Shown here: positions 1 through 11,364 of the stretch, piece by piece
Layout of the letters: every line of letters starts with the position of its first letter
Numbering within the stretch: position 1 is the stretch's first letter
Assembly: GCA_022494885.1 (NCBI GenBank)
Contig: JAGVSM010003943.1
Location: forward strand, 62,001 to 126,000
Direction: 5' to 3'
Source: Micrasema longulum
Lineage: Eukaryota; Arthropoda; Insecta; Trichoptera; Brachycentridae
Length of the DNA: 64,000 nucleotides
Notes under the pieces: model-generated
What the model saw: only the letters and a program-made list of their open reading frames with translations
Told to the model about the DNA's origin: nothing
Database searches by the model: none
Position numbers and translations under genes: made by a program

Positions 1-1228
1 CTCTTGTATGGTAGTCAAACGCCCTAACTACTTTATCATCATATCTATTCAACATCTAATTTTCTCAAAAAATATTACACTTCCTTAATTCAGTATTTAT
101 ATATTCAGGCATCTCACCATACGATTTCACTTCTTTATAGATATACATATTTTTTTAAACTAGACCTAATATTTCTTAATAAATAAATAAATTAAAAAAT
201 ATATATTTACCAAAACTTGATTTTGATAAAATTTTAAAGATTATTTTATTTTTCTCAAATTTTCCACCTGATAGGTAGAAAATTTATTTGAATATCACTA
301 GGGTTTCGGCTATTTTTTACAAAAAAAACATCGGGGATTAAAATAACATTATTAATTATCAGCTGTTATTAGCTGCTCATATTACTAGATTATTCTCTCG
401 GAATGGAACAATTATGAAGATTGACATATTTTACAACATAGATGATATTTTTTTCAAAAATGAATATGCGGATTAGAGGTGGTAAAAGAAATTTTAAAAT
501 AGTTATTTTACTAAAACAGCTCAAACAACTTTAAAAAAAATGTTACTGCACTATTTTTGTTGTTTTGATGAGTCGCGGTCACAGACGAACAGCTATTTCT
601 GGGGGAGAGGGTGAAAACTGGTGCCAACCTCTAATGCATATAAATTTGAAGCAGTAAGATATAAAAAAACAGTGACCAACACGTCTTCCGTAACCCTCGG
701 ACCACCCCAATATCACTGTTCTATTGGATGTAGACAAGGGTAACTCAATTTTAAGCCGGTTAAAAAAGACGGTTCGAACACTTTGAGCTGCTGAGCTGCA
801 GCTCAAATTTCTAATAGGTGGCTCACAGCTAACAGCTAACAGCTCACAGCTCACAGCTCACAGCTCACAGCGGTACATTGTGAGTTTCGTACGAATCTCA
901 TAGCAATAATTCACTATAAAAGCCTCTTTGTTCTATTGCATAGAACAAAAGCGTCCCGAAATTTTGGTTTGGTTTTCACTTAAGTTTTTAGTTATTTTTT
1001 AAACAACAAACGTGTAACGGATCGTTTTGGTTTGCGCCTACAATTCTAGATCTGAGTACGTGCGGCCCGTTGTATTGCTGTAAACTGTAGATTACTTCAT
1101 GGTTGATAATCATCGAATGGTTTTTGTCCATATGGGTGACTATTAACCAGTAGCGTGTCAGTGTGACTCTAAGGTTCGAGTTACCAAAGTTTTTAAATTT
1201 TTGGGGCCATTTTCAACGAGTTGTAAAT
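1..1228. other. AT-rich intergenic DNA
   Basis: No coding similarity, RNA gene or mobile-element end is recognised here apart from the short tandem array at 822-870. ORFs under 100 codons occur on both strands but none has recognisable domains. Confidence 0.6.
822..870. repeat. 7-bp minisatellite, unit CTCACAG x 7
   Basis: Seven head-to-tail copies of CTCACAG, two of them carrying CTAACAG. The array is nearly homogeneous, so it is probably young or still slipping. No gene context. Confidence 0.9.
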
Positions 1229-1420
1229 AACTCACTATTAGATAATGGGAATTAAGTTAGGGTAGAGTAGGGTTCGAACCTTGGACCTCTGATCCGTGAG
1301 TCCGCAACACAACCCGATTCAATTCGTAGTATTATGTGTTCCTCATAATAAGTTAACTCGGCGCGCGACGATAATCGCCAGAAGTATGATTTGAGCCAAA
1401 CGGTGTGACCTGTCGCGTTC
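1229..1420 (-). repeat. tRNA-derived SINE (family B), degenerate
   Basis: The minus strand has a pol III B-box-like GGTTCGAACC at 1271-1280, preceded by a short conserved head that recurs at 11365-11520 and, more weakly, at 29235-29315. The plus-strand phrase 'cattttcaacgagtt' followed by a short AT-rich tail is shared with the 11.4-kb copy. The A box is degenerate. It abuts the RT relic that starts near 1445. Confidence 0.6.
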
Positions 1421-1444
1421 GGCTCCAGGTAGCGTAGCGTATTT

Positions 1445-2760
1445 CTTTTGATGGTCAAAAAGATATGCGATTCTTATCTAAGATGGCTGTCAATCACTGT
1501 TCCCAGATATTTTACTTCATGTGCTTTTTTTAAGGGAGAGCTGGTGCACGGCGCCGTATCTTGTGCAGGAATTCGGTTTACACTACATGAATGAAGCATA
1601 AGATTTAGAGTTGTAATATGAATATTATGTTGTTTGTTTTTTCAAAACTTAGGGAAATTAAGTTTAGGTCTAACCACTTTTTTACAATTTCCATTCCTGC
1701 TGTGGCATTACAGAAAACATAATTCCATGAGAATTCATCGAAAAAAAATACGGTATCATCTGCAAAAGAAATAAGCGCTTTTCCGAGTCCCATGTTATAG
1801 AGATTAAATGTATACAAGAAATAGTATTGGACCTGGTACGTTACCTTGGGGTACACTATTTACAACTGGCTGGCTTGTACTTTTAGTTTCTTTTCTGTAT
1901 CAACCATGGCCTTTGTGGTTTGTGTTCTCCCGATCAGACAGTTTTTAAACCATTTTAATTCAGTTCCCTTGACTCCTATTTTTGAAAGCCTTCTTCAGAG
2001 ACAAGTGGGACACAAGTCAAAAGCCTTAGCCCGACCAAAAAACACAACTAATGTTTTATTTTTTTTATCTAAAAATTCGGACAGCATATTTAATAAATTT
2101 GCTTTTGCATTAAATGTGCTCTTTTTTTCTAAAACCATGCTGATTATTCGATTAAATGCCATTGCGCTCAAGGATGAAAATAAATATCCTTGTTTTAATT
2201 AACATTTCAATGATTTTCGAAACTACGCTGAAAAAGGAAATTGGTCGGTAATTGTTAATTAATTACTTGTCTTTTGATTTATAAATGGGAATTAATAACA
2301 ATAGAGTTAGAAAGGCATTAAGGGATAAATCCCTCCTTAAAACTGCAGCTTACAATATGTATAAGAGGAAAAACGATTATAGGTTTAGATGCTTAACTTA
2401 TTTTGTAGAAATGTTGTCAACTGCAACTGCGACAATTTTGTAGCGAAGAAATAACCGTAATCAACTATTCATGATTCATGGGTGAAATAATTAATAGAGG
2501 GTTAGGTACATTAGAGCAGTTTATTTGCGAACCAAATTATTGTTCGGAATTTTTAGTGTACTTTAAATAATATTAGCTAGATCTGATGCTATGTTTGCGA
2601 AAAATTTATTAAAGTAGCCGGAAATTCGATCAGAGTTTTTTAGTACGTTATATGGTTTTCCATCTATGTTAATATCACTCATTCAATTTCTTATCCCAGA
2701 GGTATAAGAAATAAAATGATTTGCCATTTTTTTTTCATCTCCTTTAGCACCAATAATTAG
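1445..2760 (-). pseudogene. Non-LTR retrotransposon RT relic (Jockey/CR1-type)
   Basis: On the minus strand the translation recovers RT blocks in the right order across several frames: a pre-RT segment of the type '..YFNKFFANI..' (near 2600), 'NYRPIS' (near 2240), 'QHGFRK' (near 2140), a degraded 'DLAKAFD'-like block (near 2020), a VPQG-like block just above 1850, 'SFADDTVFF' (within 1605-1856) and 'VKYLGTVIDSHL' (near 1480). FADD in place of YADD is common in this superfamily. Numerous stops and frameshifts show an old dead copy with no endonuclease domain visible. The exact clade cannot be assigned. Overlapping plus-strand ORFs are antisense shadows. Confidence 0.82.
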
Positions 2761-3261
2761 AGCATTTATTTGTGTGGCAAAGATTCTTGATCACGAAAAA
2801 AATAATAAAAATACCTTTTAATGAAAACATATTTATAAAATGACATAAGTTTTGTTGAAAAGCTGTTGAAAATAGTGAATTATGTGTTAGTATATTTGGT
2901 CGGGTTCCAGGAGGTCATGCTCTGCGTGTTTTCATACGTATGGGGTTCTGTTTTTTTAAGGCATGACAATTCACCGACGACAACTAGTATCGTCATGGGT
3001 TGAGTAATAATTTTTAAATTACAAAACTTTAAAATCAAAATCATAGTGATTATGATACGATTTATTAAAAAAAATAATTAAATGGGTTAGTTTAATTAAA
3101 TACATTTTTGAAAAAGGTCCTCCCGTCAACAATAATCACATTAAATGATTATTACATAATTTTTAATTCTTTATCGTTTCTGTTAATTATTAATATATTG
3201 AATTTCAAAATAAAAATACTAGTCTCAAAGATTTTAATTATTCATAAAGACATATTACAAA
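2761..3261. other. AT-rich stretch without recognised features
   Basis: Low-complexity A/T runs and no coherent reading frame. A slightly GC-richer patch near 2900-3000 could not be matched to any other repeat in the window. Confidence 0.5.
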
Positions 3262-4068
3262 AAATTATAACGTATTCCTAACTCTATGAGGCCAAGAGCC
3301 CTAGGGCCTTATGCTTGACTCATTCGTCTTTAAAATCGTAAGTGACATTCGTAATTCGACGAGTGAAAACCAATCGACTTTAACTCGAGTACTCCAAAGC
3401 ATTCGACATTGACGATCGAATGCGACATCGTAACTTCAACTGTCATACTTCCTTCTTGCGAAATGCTCGGTATTCATGTTTGAATGACGAGTAGGTATAT
3501 TGGTTATATTTAAACTTAAAATTGACAACACTGATCAATGTCATGATGATGGCGTATCAACAAATGTGCAACAAATATAACTGTACTTATTTTTGATCCA
3601 TTATCAAATGAAGTTTCACTAGAAACACGATTTCAAAATAATTTTTTCGCTCGTCAATGTGAAAATACGTATTTGAGATATGTATTATACATTATGTTTT
3701 TAAAATCCATTAAATTAATATAAAATATTTCTAATAACATATAGATGTGTGTTATGTCAAAGACAAATAATAATTGTCAATGTTGCAGTGTCTCAGTATA
3801 ACATTTTCATTGATTTTTTTCCTAATATCCCATACATAAAATATTCAACGGAAGAAGTCTGAAAAGAAACAATAAAGGTTTACGTGTGGCAGGAGAGCCA
3901 TAGATAAATACGGATTTGTTAGTGATGCCATTTTCTCGTTAGTCTTTGTATCTAAATTGTCGGAGGGTTTTCAAAAATAGAATTATGACAAAGCAATCGA
4001 GATGCCCAATCGACTATTTCGAGTGGGTGACAAAATGTCACATCTTTCCAGCGTAAGGGTCCTGTGTA
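3262..4068 (+). mobile_element. Non-autonomous repeat element, copy 1 of an inverted pair
   Basis: About 0.8 kb here matches, in inverted orientation, 9111-10145 over most of its length. Shared landmarks are the outer phrase 'ctaactctatgaggccaag', the 'ccttatgct' end motif, the 'cattcgacattgacgatcg' block and the far end 'agatgtgacattttgt'. The ends carry an imperfect terminal inverted repeat built on GGGCCTTATGCTGGA (left near 3305, right near 4052-4068). No transposase is encoded, so it is probably a deletion derivative of a DNA transposon. Superfamily and TSD are unresolved. Confidence 0.6.
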
Positions 4069-4139
4069 GATGATGTGGGGAAAGCAATGAAACCGATGAC
4101 CGGTTATTCCAAATTTGTAGATGCAAGTATTGTTCCCTT

Positions 4140-4380
4140 TAAGCACCTAATGGTGCATATGGCTGCATCGGTAGACCAACCGCAGTGTATCTTGATAATT
4201 TTTGTTACATTGTAAGACGATCAGTCTTACACTTGAGGTGCCAGTATAGGGTCAATGAAATATTCTGGTGTAAAACACCACTTCGAAATAATATTTATGT
4301 CAACCATACCCGGAATCGAACCTGGGACCTCTTGCATGATAAGCAAACGAGTTGACCATTAGACCACGAGGCGGACGAAC
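4140..4380 (-). repeat. tRNA-derived SINE (family A)
   Basis: The minus strand begins with a tRNA-like head containing an A box TGGTCTAATGG (complement of the 4354-4366 segment) and a B box GGTTCGATTCC (complement of 4312-4322). The body contains the core GTAAGACTGATCGTCTTAC (complement near 4210) and it ends in the tail phrase that reads 'gcacctaatggtgca' on the plus strand. Related copies lie at 7719, 24594, 25630 and 30645. Confidence 0.82.
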
Positions 4381-4849
4381 TTAAGTGTCATTCGTCTTTT
4401 ATTTACTTAATGTTTTTTTTAAAACATTTGGAATTTGTTAATTATAAGTATTAAATTATTTTACTGATTCATTAAATAAAAAAAGTATTTATGTTGCAGT
4501 GTTCTACTGGACTTATATATTGATTTATTGCCCTTCTGTTAAAGCCTTTTAGTGGTAGTTAGCTCCTTTCTGTCATCAATTTAGTAATTTTCGTCCTATC
4601 ATGCAACGTAATAATTCAATTTTGATGTCCTGTTAGCTCTATTAAATAATTACAGGCTGAATGTGCAATATGCGCATGTGCATTATGACCTGCACCTTAA
4701 AGACCATCCAGAAATCAAATGAACTGTCCTTTCTTCTCACGTTATTTTAATTTCCAAAGAGATTTTTCTCAGAATTTGCGGGTATTTTAAAGCATTTAAA
4801 CTTTCACAAACAAATTTCAAAATTGTTTTATACTAGCAGGAAACGGTTG

Positions 4850-5270
4850 GTTGTCTGGCTGTATGATAAATTGGGCATATCGGGCCTCATGTAATTGGCC
4901 AACCGGGTTTGGTTTTATCGGCTCAGCGGGCCTTAGTTGATTAGGATATCAGGTGCCTATAATTACCGCCCTTTTCTATCTATCACTCAAAATAATGATT
5001 CTAAAACTACACAAAATTTACAGATATATTAAGTATCTATGCAAAATGTCCGGCTACCAAGCGATTGAAATTGAATTGAGAAGAATCGGTAATTAAAAAT
5101 AATAACAGTTAGCTTTTGGCGACTGTTACATGCCAGAAAATTCGGCTTTTTGGGCCTTATCTAATCTGATATACGGGCCTTAATGAATCTGTCCTCTTGG
5201 CCTAATTAAACCAACCCGCCCTATGGGTACCAGTTGATCGGCTATTCGGGCCTCGGATGCGCTGTGAAAT
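4850..5270. repeat. Degenerate ~24-bp tandem repeat in two clusters
   Basis: Two clusters (about 4880-4980 and 5140-5260) contain repeats of a unit close to CGGGCCTTANTTGATTNGGA, with the GGGCCT anchor recurring about every 24 bases. Anchors are visible at 'tcgggcctcatg', 'gcgggccttagt', 'ttgggccttatc', 'acgggccttaat' and 'ttcgggcctcgg'. The clusters are separated by about 160 bp of AT-rich DNA. The high GC content of the unit stands out. No coding frame persists through it. Confidence 0.6.
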
Positions 5271-6187
5271 CAGTATTCATGTTATAATTTATATTAAAAA
5301 ATGGCGCTTTATAAGTAATCCATAATAATAAATAACATTTAATGTTACAAAATAATTAAACTCAAAGAAATTTACAAACATGTTCACAAAATTCTTGGTG
5401 AAAGCTCATTGTAATTATTATATTGATAAATGACGAATCAATGAAGAAGTCCCCAAATTCGAAACAGCCAGTGATCGGTTTCATTGCATTTATACAAAAA
5501 TAGGAATGACAAAGAATAAAAAATGTATAATTGGGAATGTCACATACTACGATTACCGATAAAAATATATAAAATGGATTTAAAAAAAAAATGTATTTTC
5601 AAAATCAATATGGATATTTTGGAGAAATGTATTCACACATAACTTGAAAAAATAAATTGTACATAATATGACCCTACAAAAACGCAAAATTTTTGGCCTT
5701 GATAATAATTGTGACGTCAAGATTTGTGACGATGTTCAATTTAAATTTCAAAGGTCTCAAACAAAGTTTAAACTTTGCCCGAATCGTGACGTGTTGGGGG
5801 GTGGCCAATGCAATGGACCGTTTTCGCAGGAATTCAAAATTGTAAACTTCAAAATATTTTTTATGCCACTGGCAAGCAGTAAATTTTGTTTCTCGACAGT
5901 ATTTCACAAACCTTTATTAATTTTAAATTTTAAAAAAGTAATATTTCCCTACTGTGATTAAATCTAATTTTTTCTGTCCGAAAGACGAAACTTTTTTTTT
6001 GTAATTGCAGGCAACTGTTTTTTTTTCCAACTATTTATTTTTTATTTTTTCTACAAAACAATTTCAAAGCTACACAAGCTTCTTTATCAAGGTCTACTTA
6101 AGTAATGAGTTCAATCCAATTTTATTTTTACATTGATTACTAAATATTAAATTGATACATGTGGAGCTAATAAGTTAAGTCAAAAGA
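5271..6187. other. AT-rich interval, no recognised gene
   Basis: Contains a 97-codon ORF at 5668-5961 overlapped by an antisense ORF; neither has recognisable motifs. A CRE-like TGACGTCA lies near 5711-5718. Otherwise homopolymer-rich. Confidence 0.5.
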
Positions 6188-6237
6188 CCGTCATTAAAAG
6201 AACAACGTTAAAAATAACGTTGTTCTTTTAATGACGG
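6188..6237. repeat. Perfect 23-bp inverted repeat with 4-nt loop
   Basis: Arms at 6188-6210 and 6215-6237 are exact reverse complements, separated by AAAA. Such a perfect palindrome in AT-rich DNA is unlikely by chance and is unstable over time, so it is probably recent. It has no clear terminal duplication, and nothing else in the window matches it. Confidence 0.92.
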
Positions 6238-6974
6238 GAAGTGTGAAGTGAGATGGATACGATCTTTAAAACTAGACTCTATTTTATTATAATAAATTAT
6301 CACAAAGTTAGTGCTTCAAACGTTTAATTATTTTAAATCTTATAAATTTCAAAATTATAAAATTAAAGATTTTATGACCGTTGTTTGTAATTTATATGAA
6401 TGATTTTTTTCAGTAAAAAAAATCAAAATGCGATTCTTAAACTTTTATTTAACCCCGCATTTTTATTTCAACATAATTAAAATTTCTTTTTCAATAAGAG
6501 TTTTAAATAATTATTGTACATACACTAGTATATAATATATGTTTTCTTGAAAAATAGTAACAAATAATGATCTCATATTTGTATTGGTAGGTAAATAAAG
6601 TCCATATACTTTTACTATTCATGAAGGTAACGAAATTACGAATTTATATAGAAAAATGAATACGTAAAAACAAAGTTAAGAAACAAATTTGATATGAACA
6701 AAAATTAAACGAATGCGGGTATAAAGTACAAAGTGAAAAATTGTGAAGCAAATAAATTTCCCGCCACTCGAGGACAGAGGGTTGTGTTGCTTCTATTTGC
6801 ACACAAAGGCTGAATGGAGAGGTGTGGGTGGGCCCGAGAGGGGCTCTCCCCATTAGTGACTGAAATAATTGCTATTTACAATTAATTAGCATGCTAAGTT
6901 TGATAGCTTGGTACATGTTTAGTTTATTTAGATAAATAAAATACAATATTACTATTTAATACAATTTTTTTATT

Positions 6975-7561
6975 AACATATTACAACAGAGATGAAGAAC
7001 ATTTAAGAGAAGGTAATATAGAAGTCTAGGCATCTACAGGGCTTATGACCTGTCAAGGCTGGTTTAAGTGGCCACTTTACACACTGTGTAACATTCACCA
7101 TTCTGCCCATTTTCAAACCTATATTCCTTCAATTCTTTCATCTGTAGATGTTTGTGAAGTTAAAGAGCTGAACCTTTATTTATGCGGGTGAGATTCATCT
7201 GATTGAATTATTTCACCTACATACTAGGCAACGCCTGAAAATGTTATTTTTTCAATTTCTATACTTCTTCGTGGACCAGGTGGATTTATCAACAATATTT
7301 TTAGTTTGTCCAAATTTTTGTAGACAAGGACTGGATTCAACTCCCTGGGGAGCTGTTTATATTAACATATTACAACAGAGATGATGGCCCCTTTAACCAG
7401 CCATTGACAGGTCATGTGCCCTGTAGATGCCTAGACTTCTATATTACCTTCTCTAAAATGTTCTTGATCTCTGTTGTAATATGTTAATATAAAAAGCTCC
7501 CCAGGGAGTTGAATCCAGTCCTTGTCTACAAAAATTTGGACAAACTCAAAATATTGTTGAC
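6975..7561. mobile_element. Foldback MITE (TAACATATTACAAC family), rearranged copy
   Basis: The left end has the terminal motif TAACATATTACAACAGAGAT followed by a block ending in 'ctaggcatctacagggc'. The right half, 7290-7561, is a hairpin: about 95 bp at 7290-7384 is nearly perfectly repeated in inverse at 7468-7561, including 'ggattcaactccctgggg'. Other copies lie at 8330-8642 and 15852-16560, with fragments at 12118, 42090, 61118 and 62800. No ORF. The copy looks like one element partly overwritten by a second, inverted element. Confidence 0.75.
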
Positions 7562-7718
7562 AATTTTTTATGTTAATTTCGTACATTTGTTTACATTAAC
7601 GACTCCCATTACGTTAAAGAAAAAACAATTCTCGTGTTCATGATGGTAAGTGACGTGTTACAGTAATTTGTTTATTTTATTTTTAATTATTAATATTTTA
7701 AGTATAAAATATAAATTA

Positions 7719-7925
7719 CAACAGGTCTCGGGTTCGATTTCCGACATGGTTGATCTAAAATGTTTTATTTAAAACGTTGTTTTCACACAATAATATTTCA
7801 TAGTCCCTGGACTGGTCCTTGAAGCGTAAGACTGACCATCTTACCTTCATGTCATGAAAATGATCAAGATACAGTGCAATATGCACCATTAGGTGCGGAA
7901 AAGGAATGATGATGATGATGGTGAT
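7719..7925 (+). repeat. tRNA-derived SINE (family A), 5' truncated
   Basis: Starts near the B box (GGGTTCGATTTCC, about 7730), then the body 'gaagcgtaagactgaccatc' and the tail 'accattaggtgcgg', ending in a GATGAT microsatellite. The A-box half is missing. Confidence 0.78.
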
Positions 7926-8100
7926 ACATTATAAAAAACAAACAAACGCTGTTTTCAATACATGAATAGCTATTTCTTTATGCTCAATTACACGGAATAG
8001 ATTTTACTAAACAAATATACACGAAATTATTATTATTTTACTGCTTAAATGTTTTTCAGTTATTTTGCTATACTTACACATATATTTACAATCAATAGTT

Positions 8101-8231
8101 ATACCCGTATGCAGAGACAAAACTTAAGGTGAGGAAAGTACATTCTAATTTCAAATGCAGAGAATAACTTGAAGGTGAAGACAATTTAATGTACTTTCCT
8201 CACCTTAAGGTTTTTCTCTGCATGCGGGTAT
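8101..8231. mobile_element. 131-bp palindromic MITE
   Basis: Arms of 44 bp (8101-8144 and 8188-8231) are reverse complements with three mismatches; outer ends read ATACCCG and CGGGTAT. The 43-nt centre is unique. No ORF. The short size and strong foldback are typical of a MITE; the TSD is ambiguous (AT or TTAT). Confidence 0.82.
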
Positions 8232-8329
8232 TTTAGTGTCATTACCATCCAAAGTATATATAGCAAAAAAAAAAAAATTTCATAAATAGCCCGCGATAAC
8301 TATACGAACTAAACAATACATTATTTTGA

Positions 8330-8642
8330 GTTTGTCCAAATTTTTGTAGAACTGGATTCAACTCCCTAAGGAGCTGTTTATATTAACATTTTACAACGGA
8401 GATGAAGAACATTTCACATAAATAAAGGTTTAGGCTCTTAAACTTCATAAACATCAACAGATAAAAGAATTGAAGGAATATAGATGTTCAAATGTGGGCA
8501 GAATGGTAAATGTTACACAGTGTGTAAAGTGGCCATTTAAACCAGCCATTGACAGGTCATAAGCCCTGTAGATGCCTAGACTTCTATATTACCTTCTCTT
8601 AAATGTTCTGCATCTCCGTTGTAATATGTTACTATTAATATA
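8330..8642. mobile_element. TAACATATTACAAC-family MITE
   Basis: Terminal inverted repeat of about 30 bp: 'taacattttacaacggagat' near 8384 and its complement ending near 8632. The internal block 'aaccagccattgacaggtca' matches the copies at 7 kb and 16 kb. The left flank shares the outer 'ggattcaactccct' arm, which suggests the full family element is longer than the core inverted repeat. Confidence 0.75.
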
Positions 8643-8724
8643 TTTAAATATCGCTAAGACTAAATAACAAAATAAATACGTTTGTGATTAGAGGAGCAAT
8701 CACTTGGTACAAAGTACATATTCT

Positions 8725-8885
8725 TCTTCTACAGCCTTGTTCTTTTCACTGCTGGATTAAGGCCCTTTCCAAACGTCTCCATTCCTTCCTGTCACCCGCT
8801 CTTGTCATCCATGTTTAACCGGCTGTAGAGGCAATATCATCGACCCATGTTTTATGTGGCCTTTTTGGTCCTTATGAGCTAACCA
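8725..8885 (-). pseudogene. Non-LTR endonuclease-RT C-terminal relic
   Basis: The minus-strand translation gives 'KRPHKTWVDDIASTAG' then, after one stop, 'TWMTRAGDRKEWRRLERA' and 'LIQQ'. This is the conserved tail of the RTE/Proto2-like 'endonuclease-reverse transcriptase' proteins (pattern W.DDI...AG..W...A.DR..W). Only about 50 residues survive, with internal stops. It is a 5'-truncated, dead copy. Confidence 0.7.
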
Positions 8886-9110
8886 AAGAAAAACAAGAAG
8901 GCCACTAGGAACATACTTTGGTAAAATTTGGGCCTGCTACTAACACGGGAATTAAAATTAAGTGCTTCAAAATAAACTAAAAACAGTTTTATGCCATAAT
9001 TTCTGCATAAAAAAGTTATATTTCATAATTTAATATTAAATTGGCATCGTATCAACCAAGTTAAGTGCTAAATTTGTTATTAAACTGTCACAATATATGG
9101 AAAATAAGCC

Positions 9111-10145
9111 TGGAGCCTTATGCTGAAAAGATGTGACATTTTGTTACCCACTCGACAATACTGGACAATCTCGATTGCTTTGTCATTATGCGATTCTTGA
9201 AAACCCTCCGACTATTTAATTGCAAAGACTTACGAGAAAGTGGCAACACTAACAAACCCGTATTTATCTATGGCTCTTCTGCCACACGTCAACCTTTATT
9301 GTTACTCGTCAGACTTCTTTCATTGAATATTTTGTGTATGGATTATAATGAAAAAAAATAAAAGAAAATGTTTTACTAAGCCACAGCAACATTGATAATT
9401 ATTATTTGCCTTTGACATTACACACATCTACAAGTTATTAGAAATATTTCATATTCATTTAATGGTTTTTAAAAACATATTGTATTATTAACGAGTATAT
9501 CTCAAATACGACGAGCGATACAATAATTTTGAAATCATGTTTCTAGTGAAACTTCATTTGATAATGGATTAAAAATAAATACAGTTATATTTGTTGCACA
9601 TTTGTTGATACGCCATCATCATGACATTGACCAGTGTTGTAAATTTTAAGTTAAAATAAAACAAAAGTCATTTATATATGAATGCCGAGCGTTTAACAAG
9701 AAAGAGGTTCGAAAGCTGAAGCGACGATGTCGCATTCGATCGTCAATGTCGAGTGCTTTGGGGCACTCGAGATAAAGTCGATTGGTTTTCAATCGACTGC
9801 ATTCGTATAGGTGGTTCAAGAATGCTGCCACTCGTCGAATTACGGAAGTTGCACACGATTCAAAAGACGAACAAGTCCAGCATAAGGCCCCAGGATGGGT
9901 TTGTTAGAATTGGTTCTACAGATACTAAAGATCTTTATTTGCGGAAGCGCGGACTTGAGAAATTATGTACGAGACATTTCATAGATTAAAATACTCGTAT
10001 CCAGATTCGTTGTCCAGATTTAAAAAAAAAAATATGTTTGTGAAAATAATTTTGGTTTTAAGTATTCTTTAATAATATGAATGTTTTAAATTTCCATTAT
10101 GTTGGATCTCAACAGGGCTCTTGGCTTTATAGAGTTAGGAAACGT
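9111..10145 (-). mobile_element. Non-autonomous repeat element, copy 2 (inverted relative to 3262-4068)
   Basis: Runs antiparallel to copy 1. It keeps 'ccttatgctg' at 9119, 'aagatgtgacattttgt', 'cgcattcgatcgtcaatgtc' near 9733, 'gtccagcataagg' near 9875 and 'gggctcttggc' near 10112. About 215 bp at 9895-10110 is present here but absent from copy 1, so copy 1 has a deletion or copy 2 an insertion. ORFs of 61-78 codons inside it are not conserved. Confidence 0.6.
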
Positions 10146-10156
10146 TATTTTTTTTA

Positions 10157-10222
10157 TATGATACCTATGTATATATATTTATATGATACATAAAAAAAAT
10201 ATATATATATATATACATATAT
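10157..10222. repeat. AT microsatellite
   Basis: Mostly (TA)n with short A runs; no other content. Confidence 0.85.
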
Positions 10223-10659
10223 CTAATCCAAGTTCATAATCTTAACAGTTTCTGCAATAATCCAATACACGTAGAGATAATAAATGAAGTCTTTATGTCA
10301 AGAAGTATTTTGTGTTAGTGAAGGTATGTATAGTGAGGGGTGAGGGAGTATTAAATTCCTGATTTTAATCTTTTGAAATTATAAAATACGATTACATTAA
10401 TTTCTGAACTATATCTTGATAAGGAAGTACGAAATCGATAGTTGAATGTTTAATAAATGATTAAAAATAAAATGCCTTTGCTTAACTGTTGCATTGTAAA
10501 ATAAAATTGTTTTGTTTTTTGATTATAATGTATATTACTTAATATGTTAATCTCGTGTTTTTTCGCATAAATTAAAATTAGGAAGTATATTTTAAAGTTG
10601 CTAATGCTATTGTTAATTCGTTACGATTTCGCGATGCGAATGCTAATTATTCCTTCACT

Positions 10660-10975
10660 ACCCCATGGCTAGCGTAGTTCCCCCGGTTCAGTCTTCAGTC
10701 GTCACTAAGCTTCTCTGCCGCGCGGTTGTCTGTTAGTCGCTCTCTCTCGACACATTTCCCGCTCGTAAACAAAAACAAAAGCTGCCTAACAAAGTTGACG
10801 GTCACGTCAACGTGGTTTTCTCTTTAATAAGTGATTTTTACAGTCAAACTGTCATTCCACGGCGGCACGTTTTTCCCTTTCGACATCACAAAAGTTCCAG
10901 GATATTCACTCCTAATGGAAGGAAGAGGGCCAACACCGCTGGAAGCGCCGTCGACATCATCAGCTCAAAAAAGGT
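10660..10975 (+). promoter_or_regulatory. Candidate host promoter and first exon
   Basis: A sharply GC-richer block follows several hundred AT-rich bases. It contains initiator-like TTCAGTC motifs (near 10687-10700), a CTCTCTCTCG tract and an ATG at 10915 that opens a 20-codon Pro/Ser/Thr-rich frame (it begins MEGRGPTP). The frame ends at AAAAAG/gtatcg, a plausible 5' splice site (10974). A possible acceptor 'tttttgttttcag' lies near 11088, but joining to it gives an immediate stop, so the true partner exon would be elsewhere. This is the best candidate for a host transcription start in the window; it could instead be a transposon 5' leader. Confidence 0.35.
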
Positions 10976-11364
10976 ATCGTAATTTTTTTCTGTCTTTAAT
11001 AAAAGTTCTTGAAATGCATTTTCATGGCATTTTTTCCTTCAAATATTATTTTAAATACACTTAAACGCGTTTTAATTTTTGTTTTCAGGTTTGTTTAGTT
11101 TTTCTGTGTATTATAAATGTTCTAATTTATGTAAGCATACACACGTATTTAAATATGCACATTTTAGTTTCATAAGAATTTTTTATTTTTAAAATTCAGC
11201 AATCCGATCATCGTATTATTATTTTTTCTTATTAAATTGTTGGAGAAGGTATTAAGAAATGCCTTGCGGTGATCAACCCGCATTATTTATATAAATATAT
11301 TTATTTATAGAAAAATAAATATTAGCGTTCGTATAATTTACCCAAATAATTAAATTTTGCTGGC

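Noticed and set aside
822..870. CRISPR array
   Set aside because: Direct short tandem repeats without spacers, and a eukaryotic context.
1846..2202. 118-codon plus-strand ORF
   Set aside because: It is antisense to the RT relic, whose motifs explain the region.
4312..4366. Functional tRNA genes
   Set aside because: A and B boxes occur, but the cloverleaf is not complete and multiple copies carry SINE bodies and tails.
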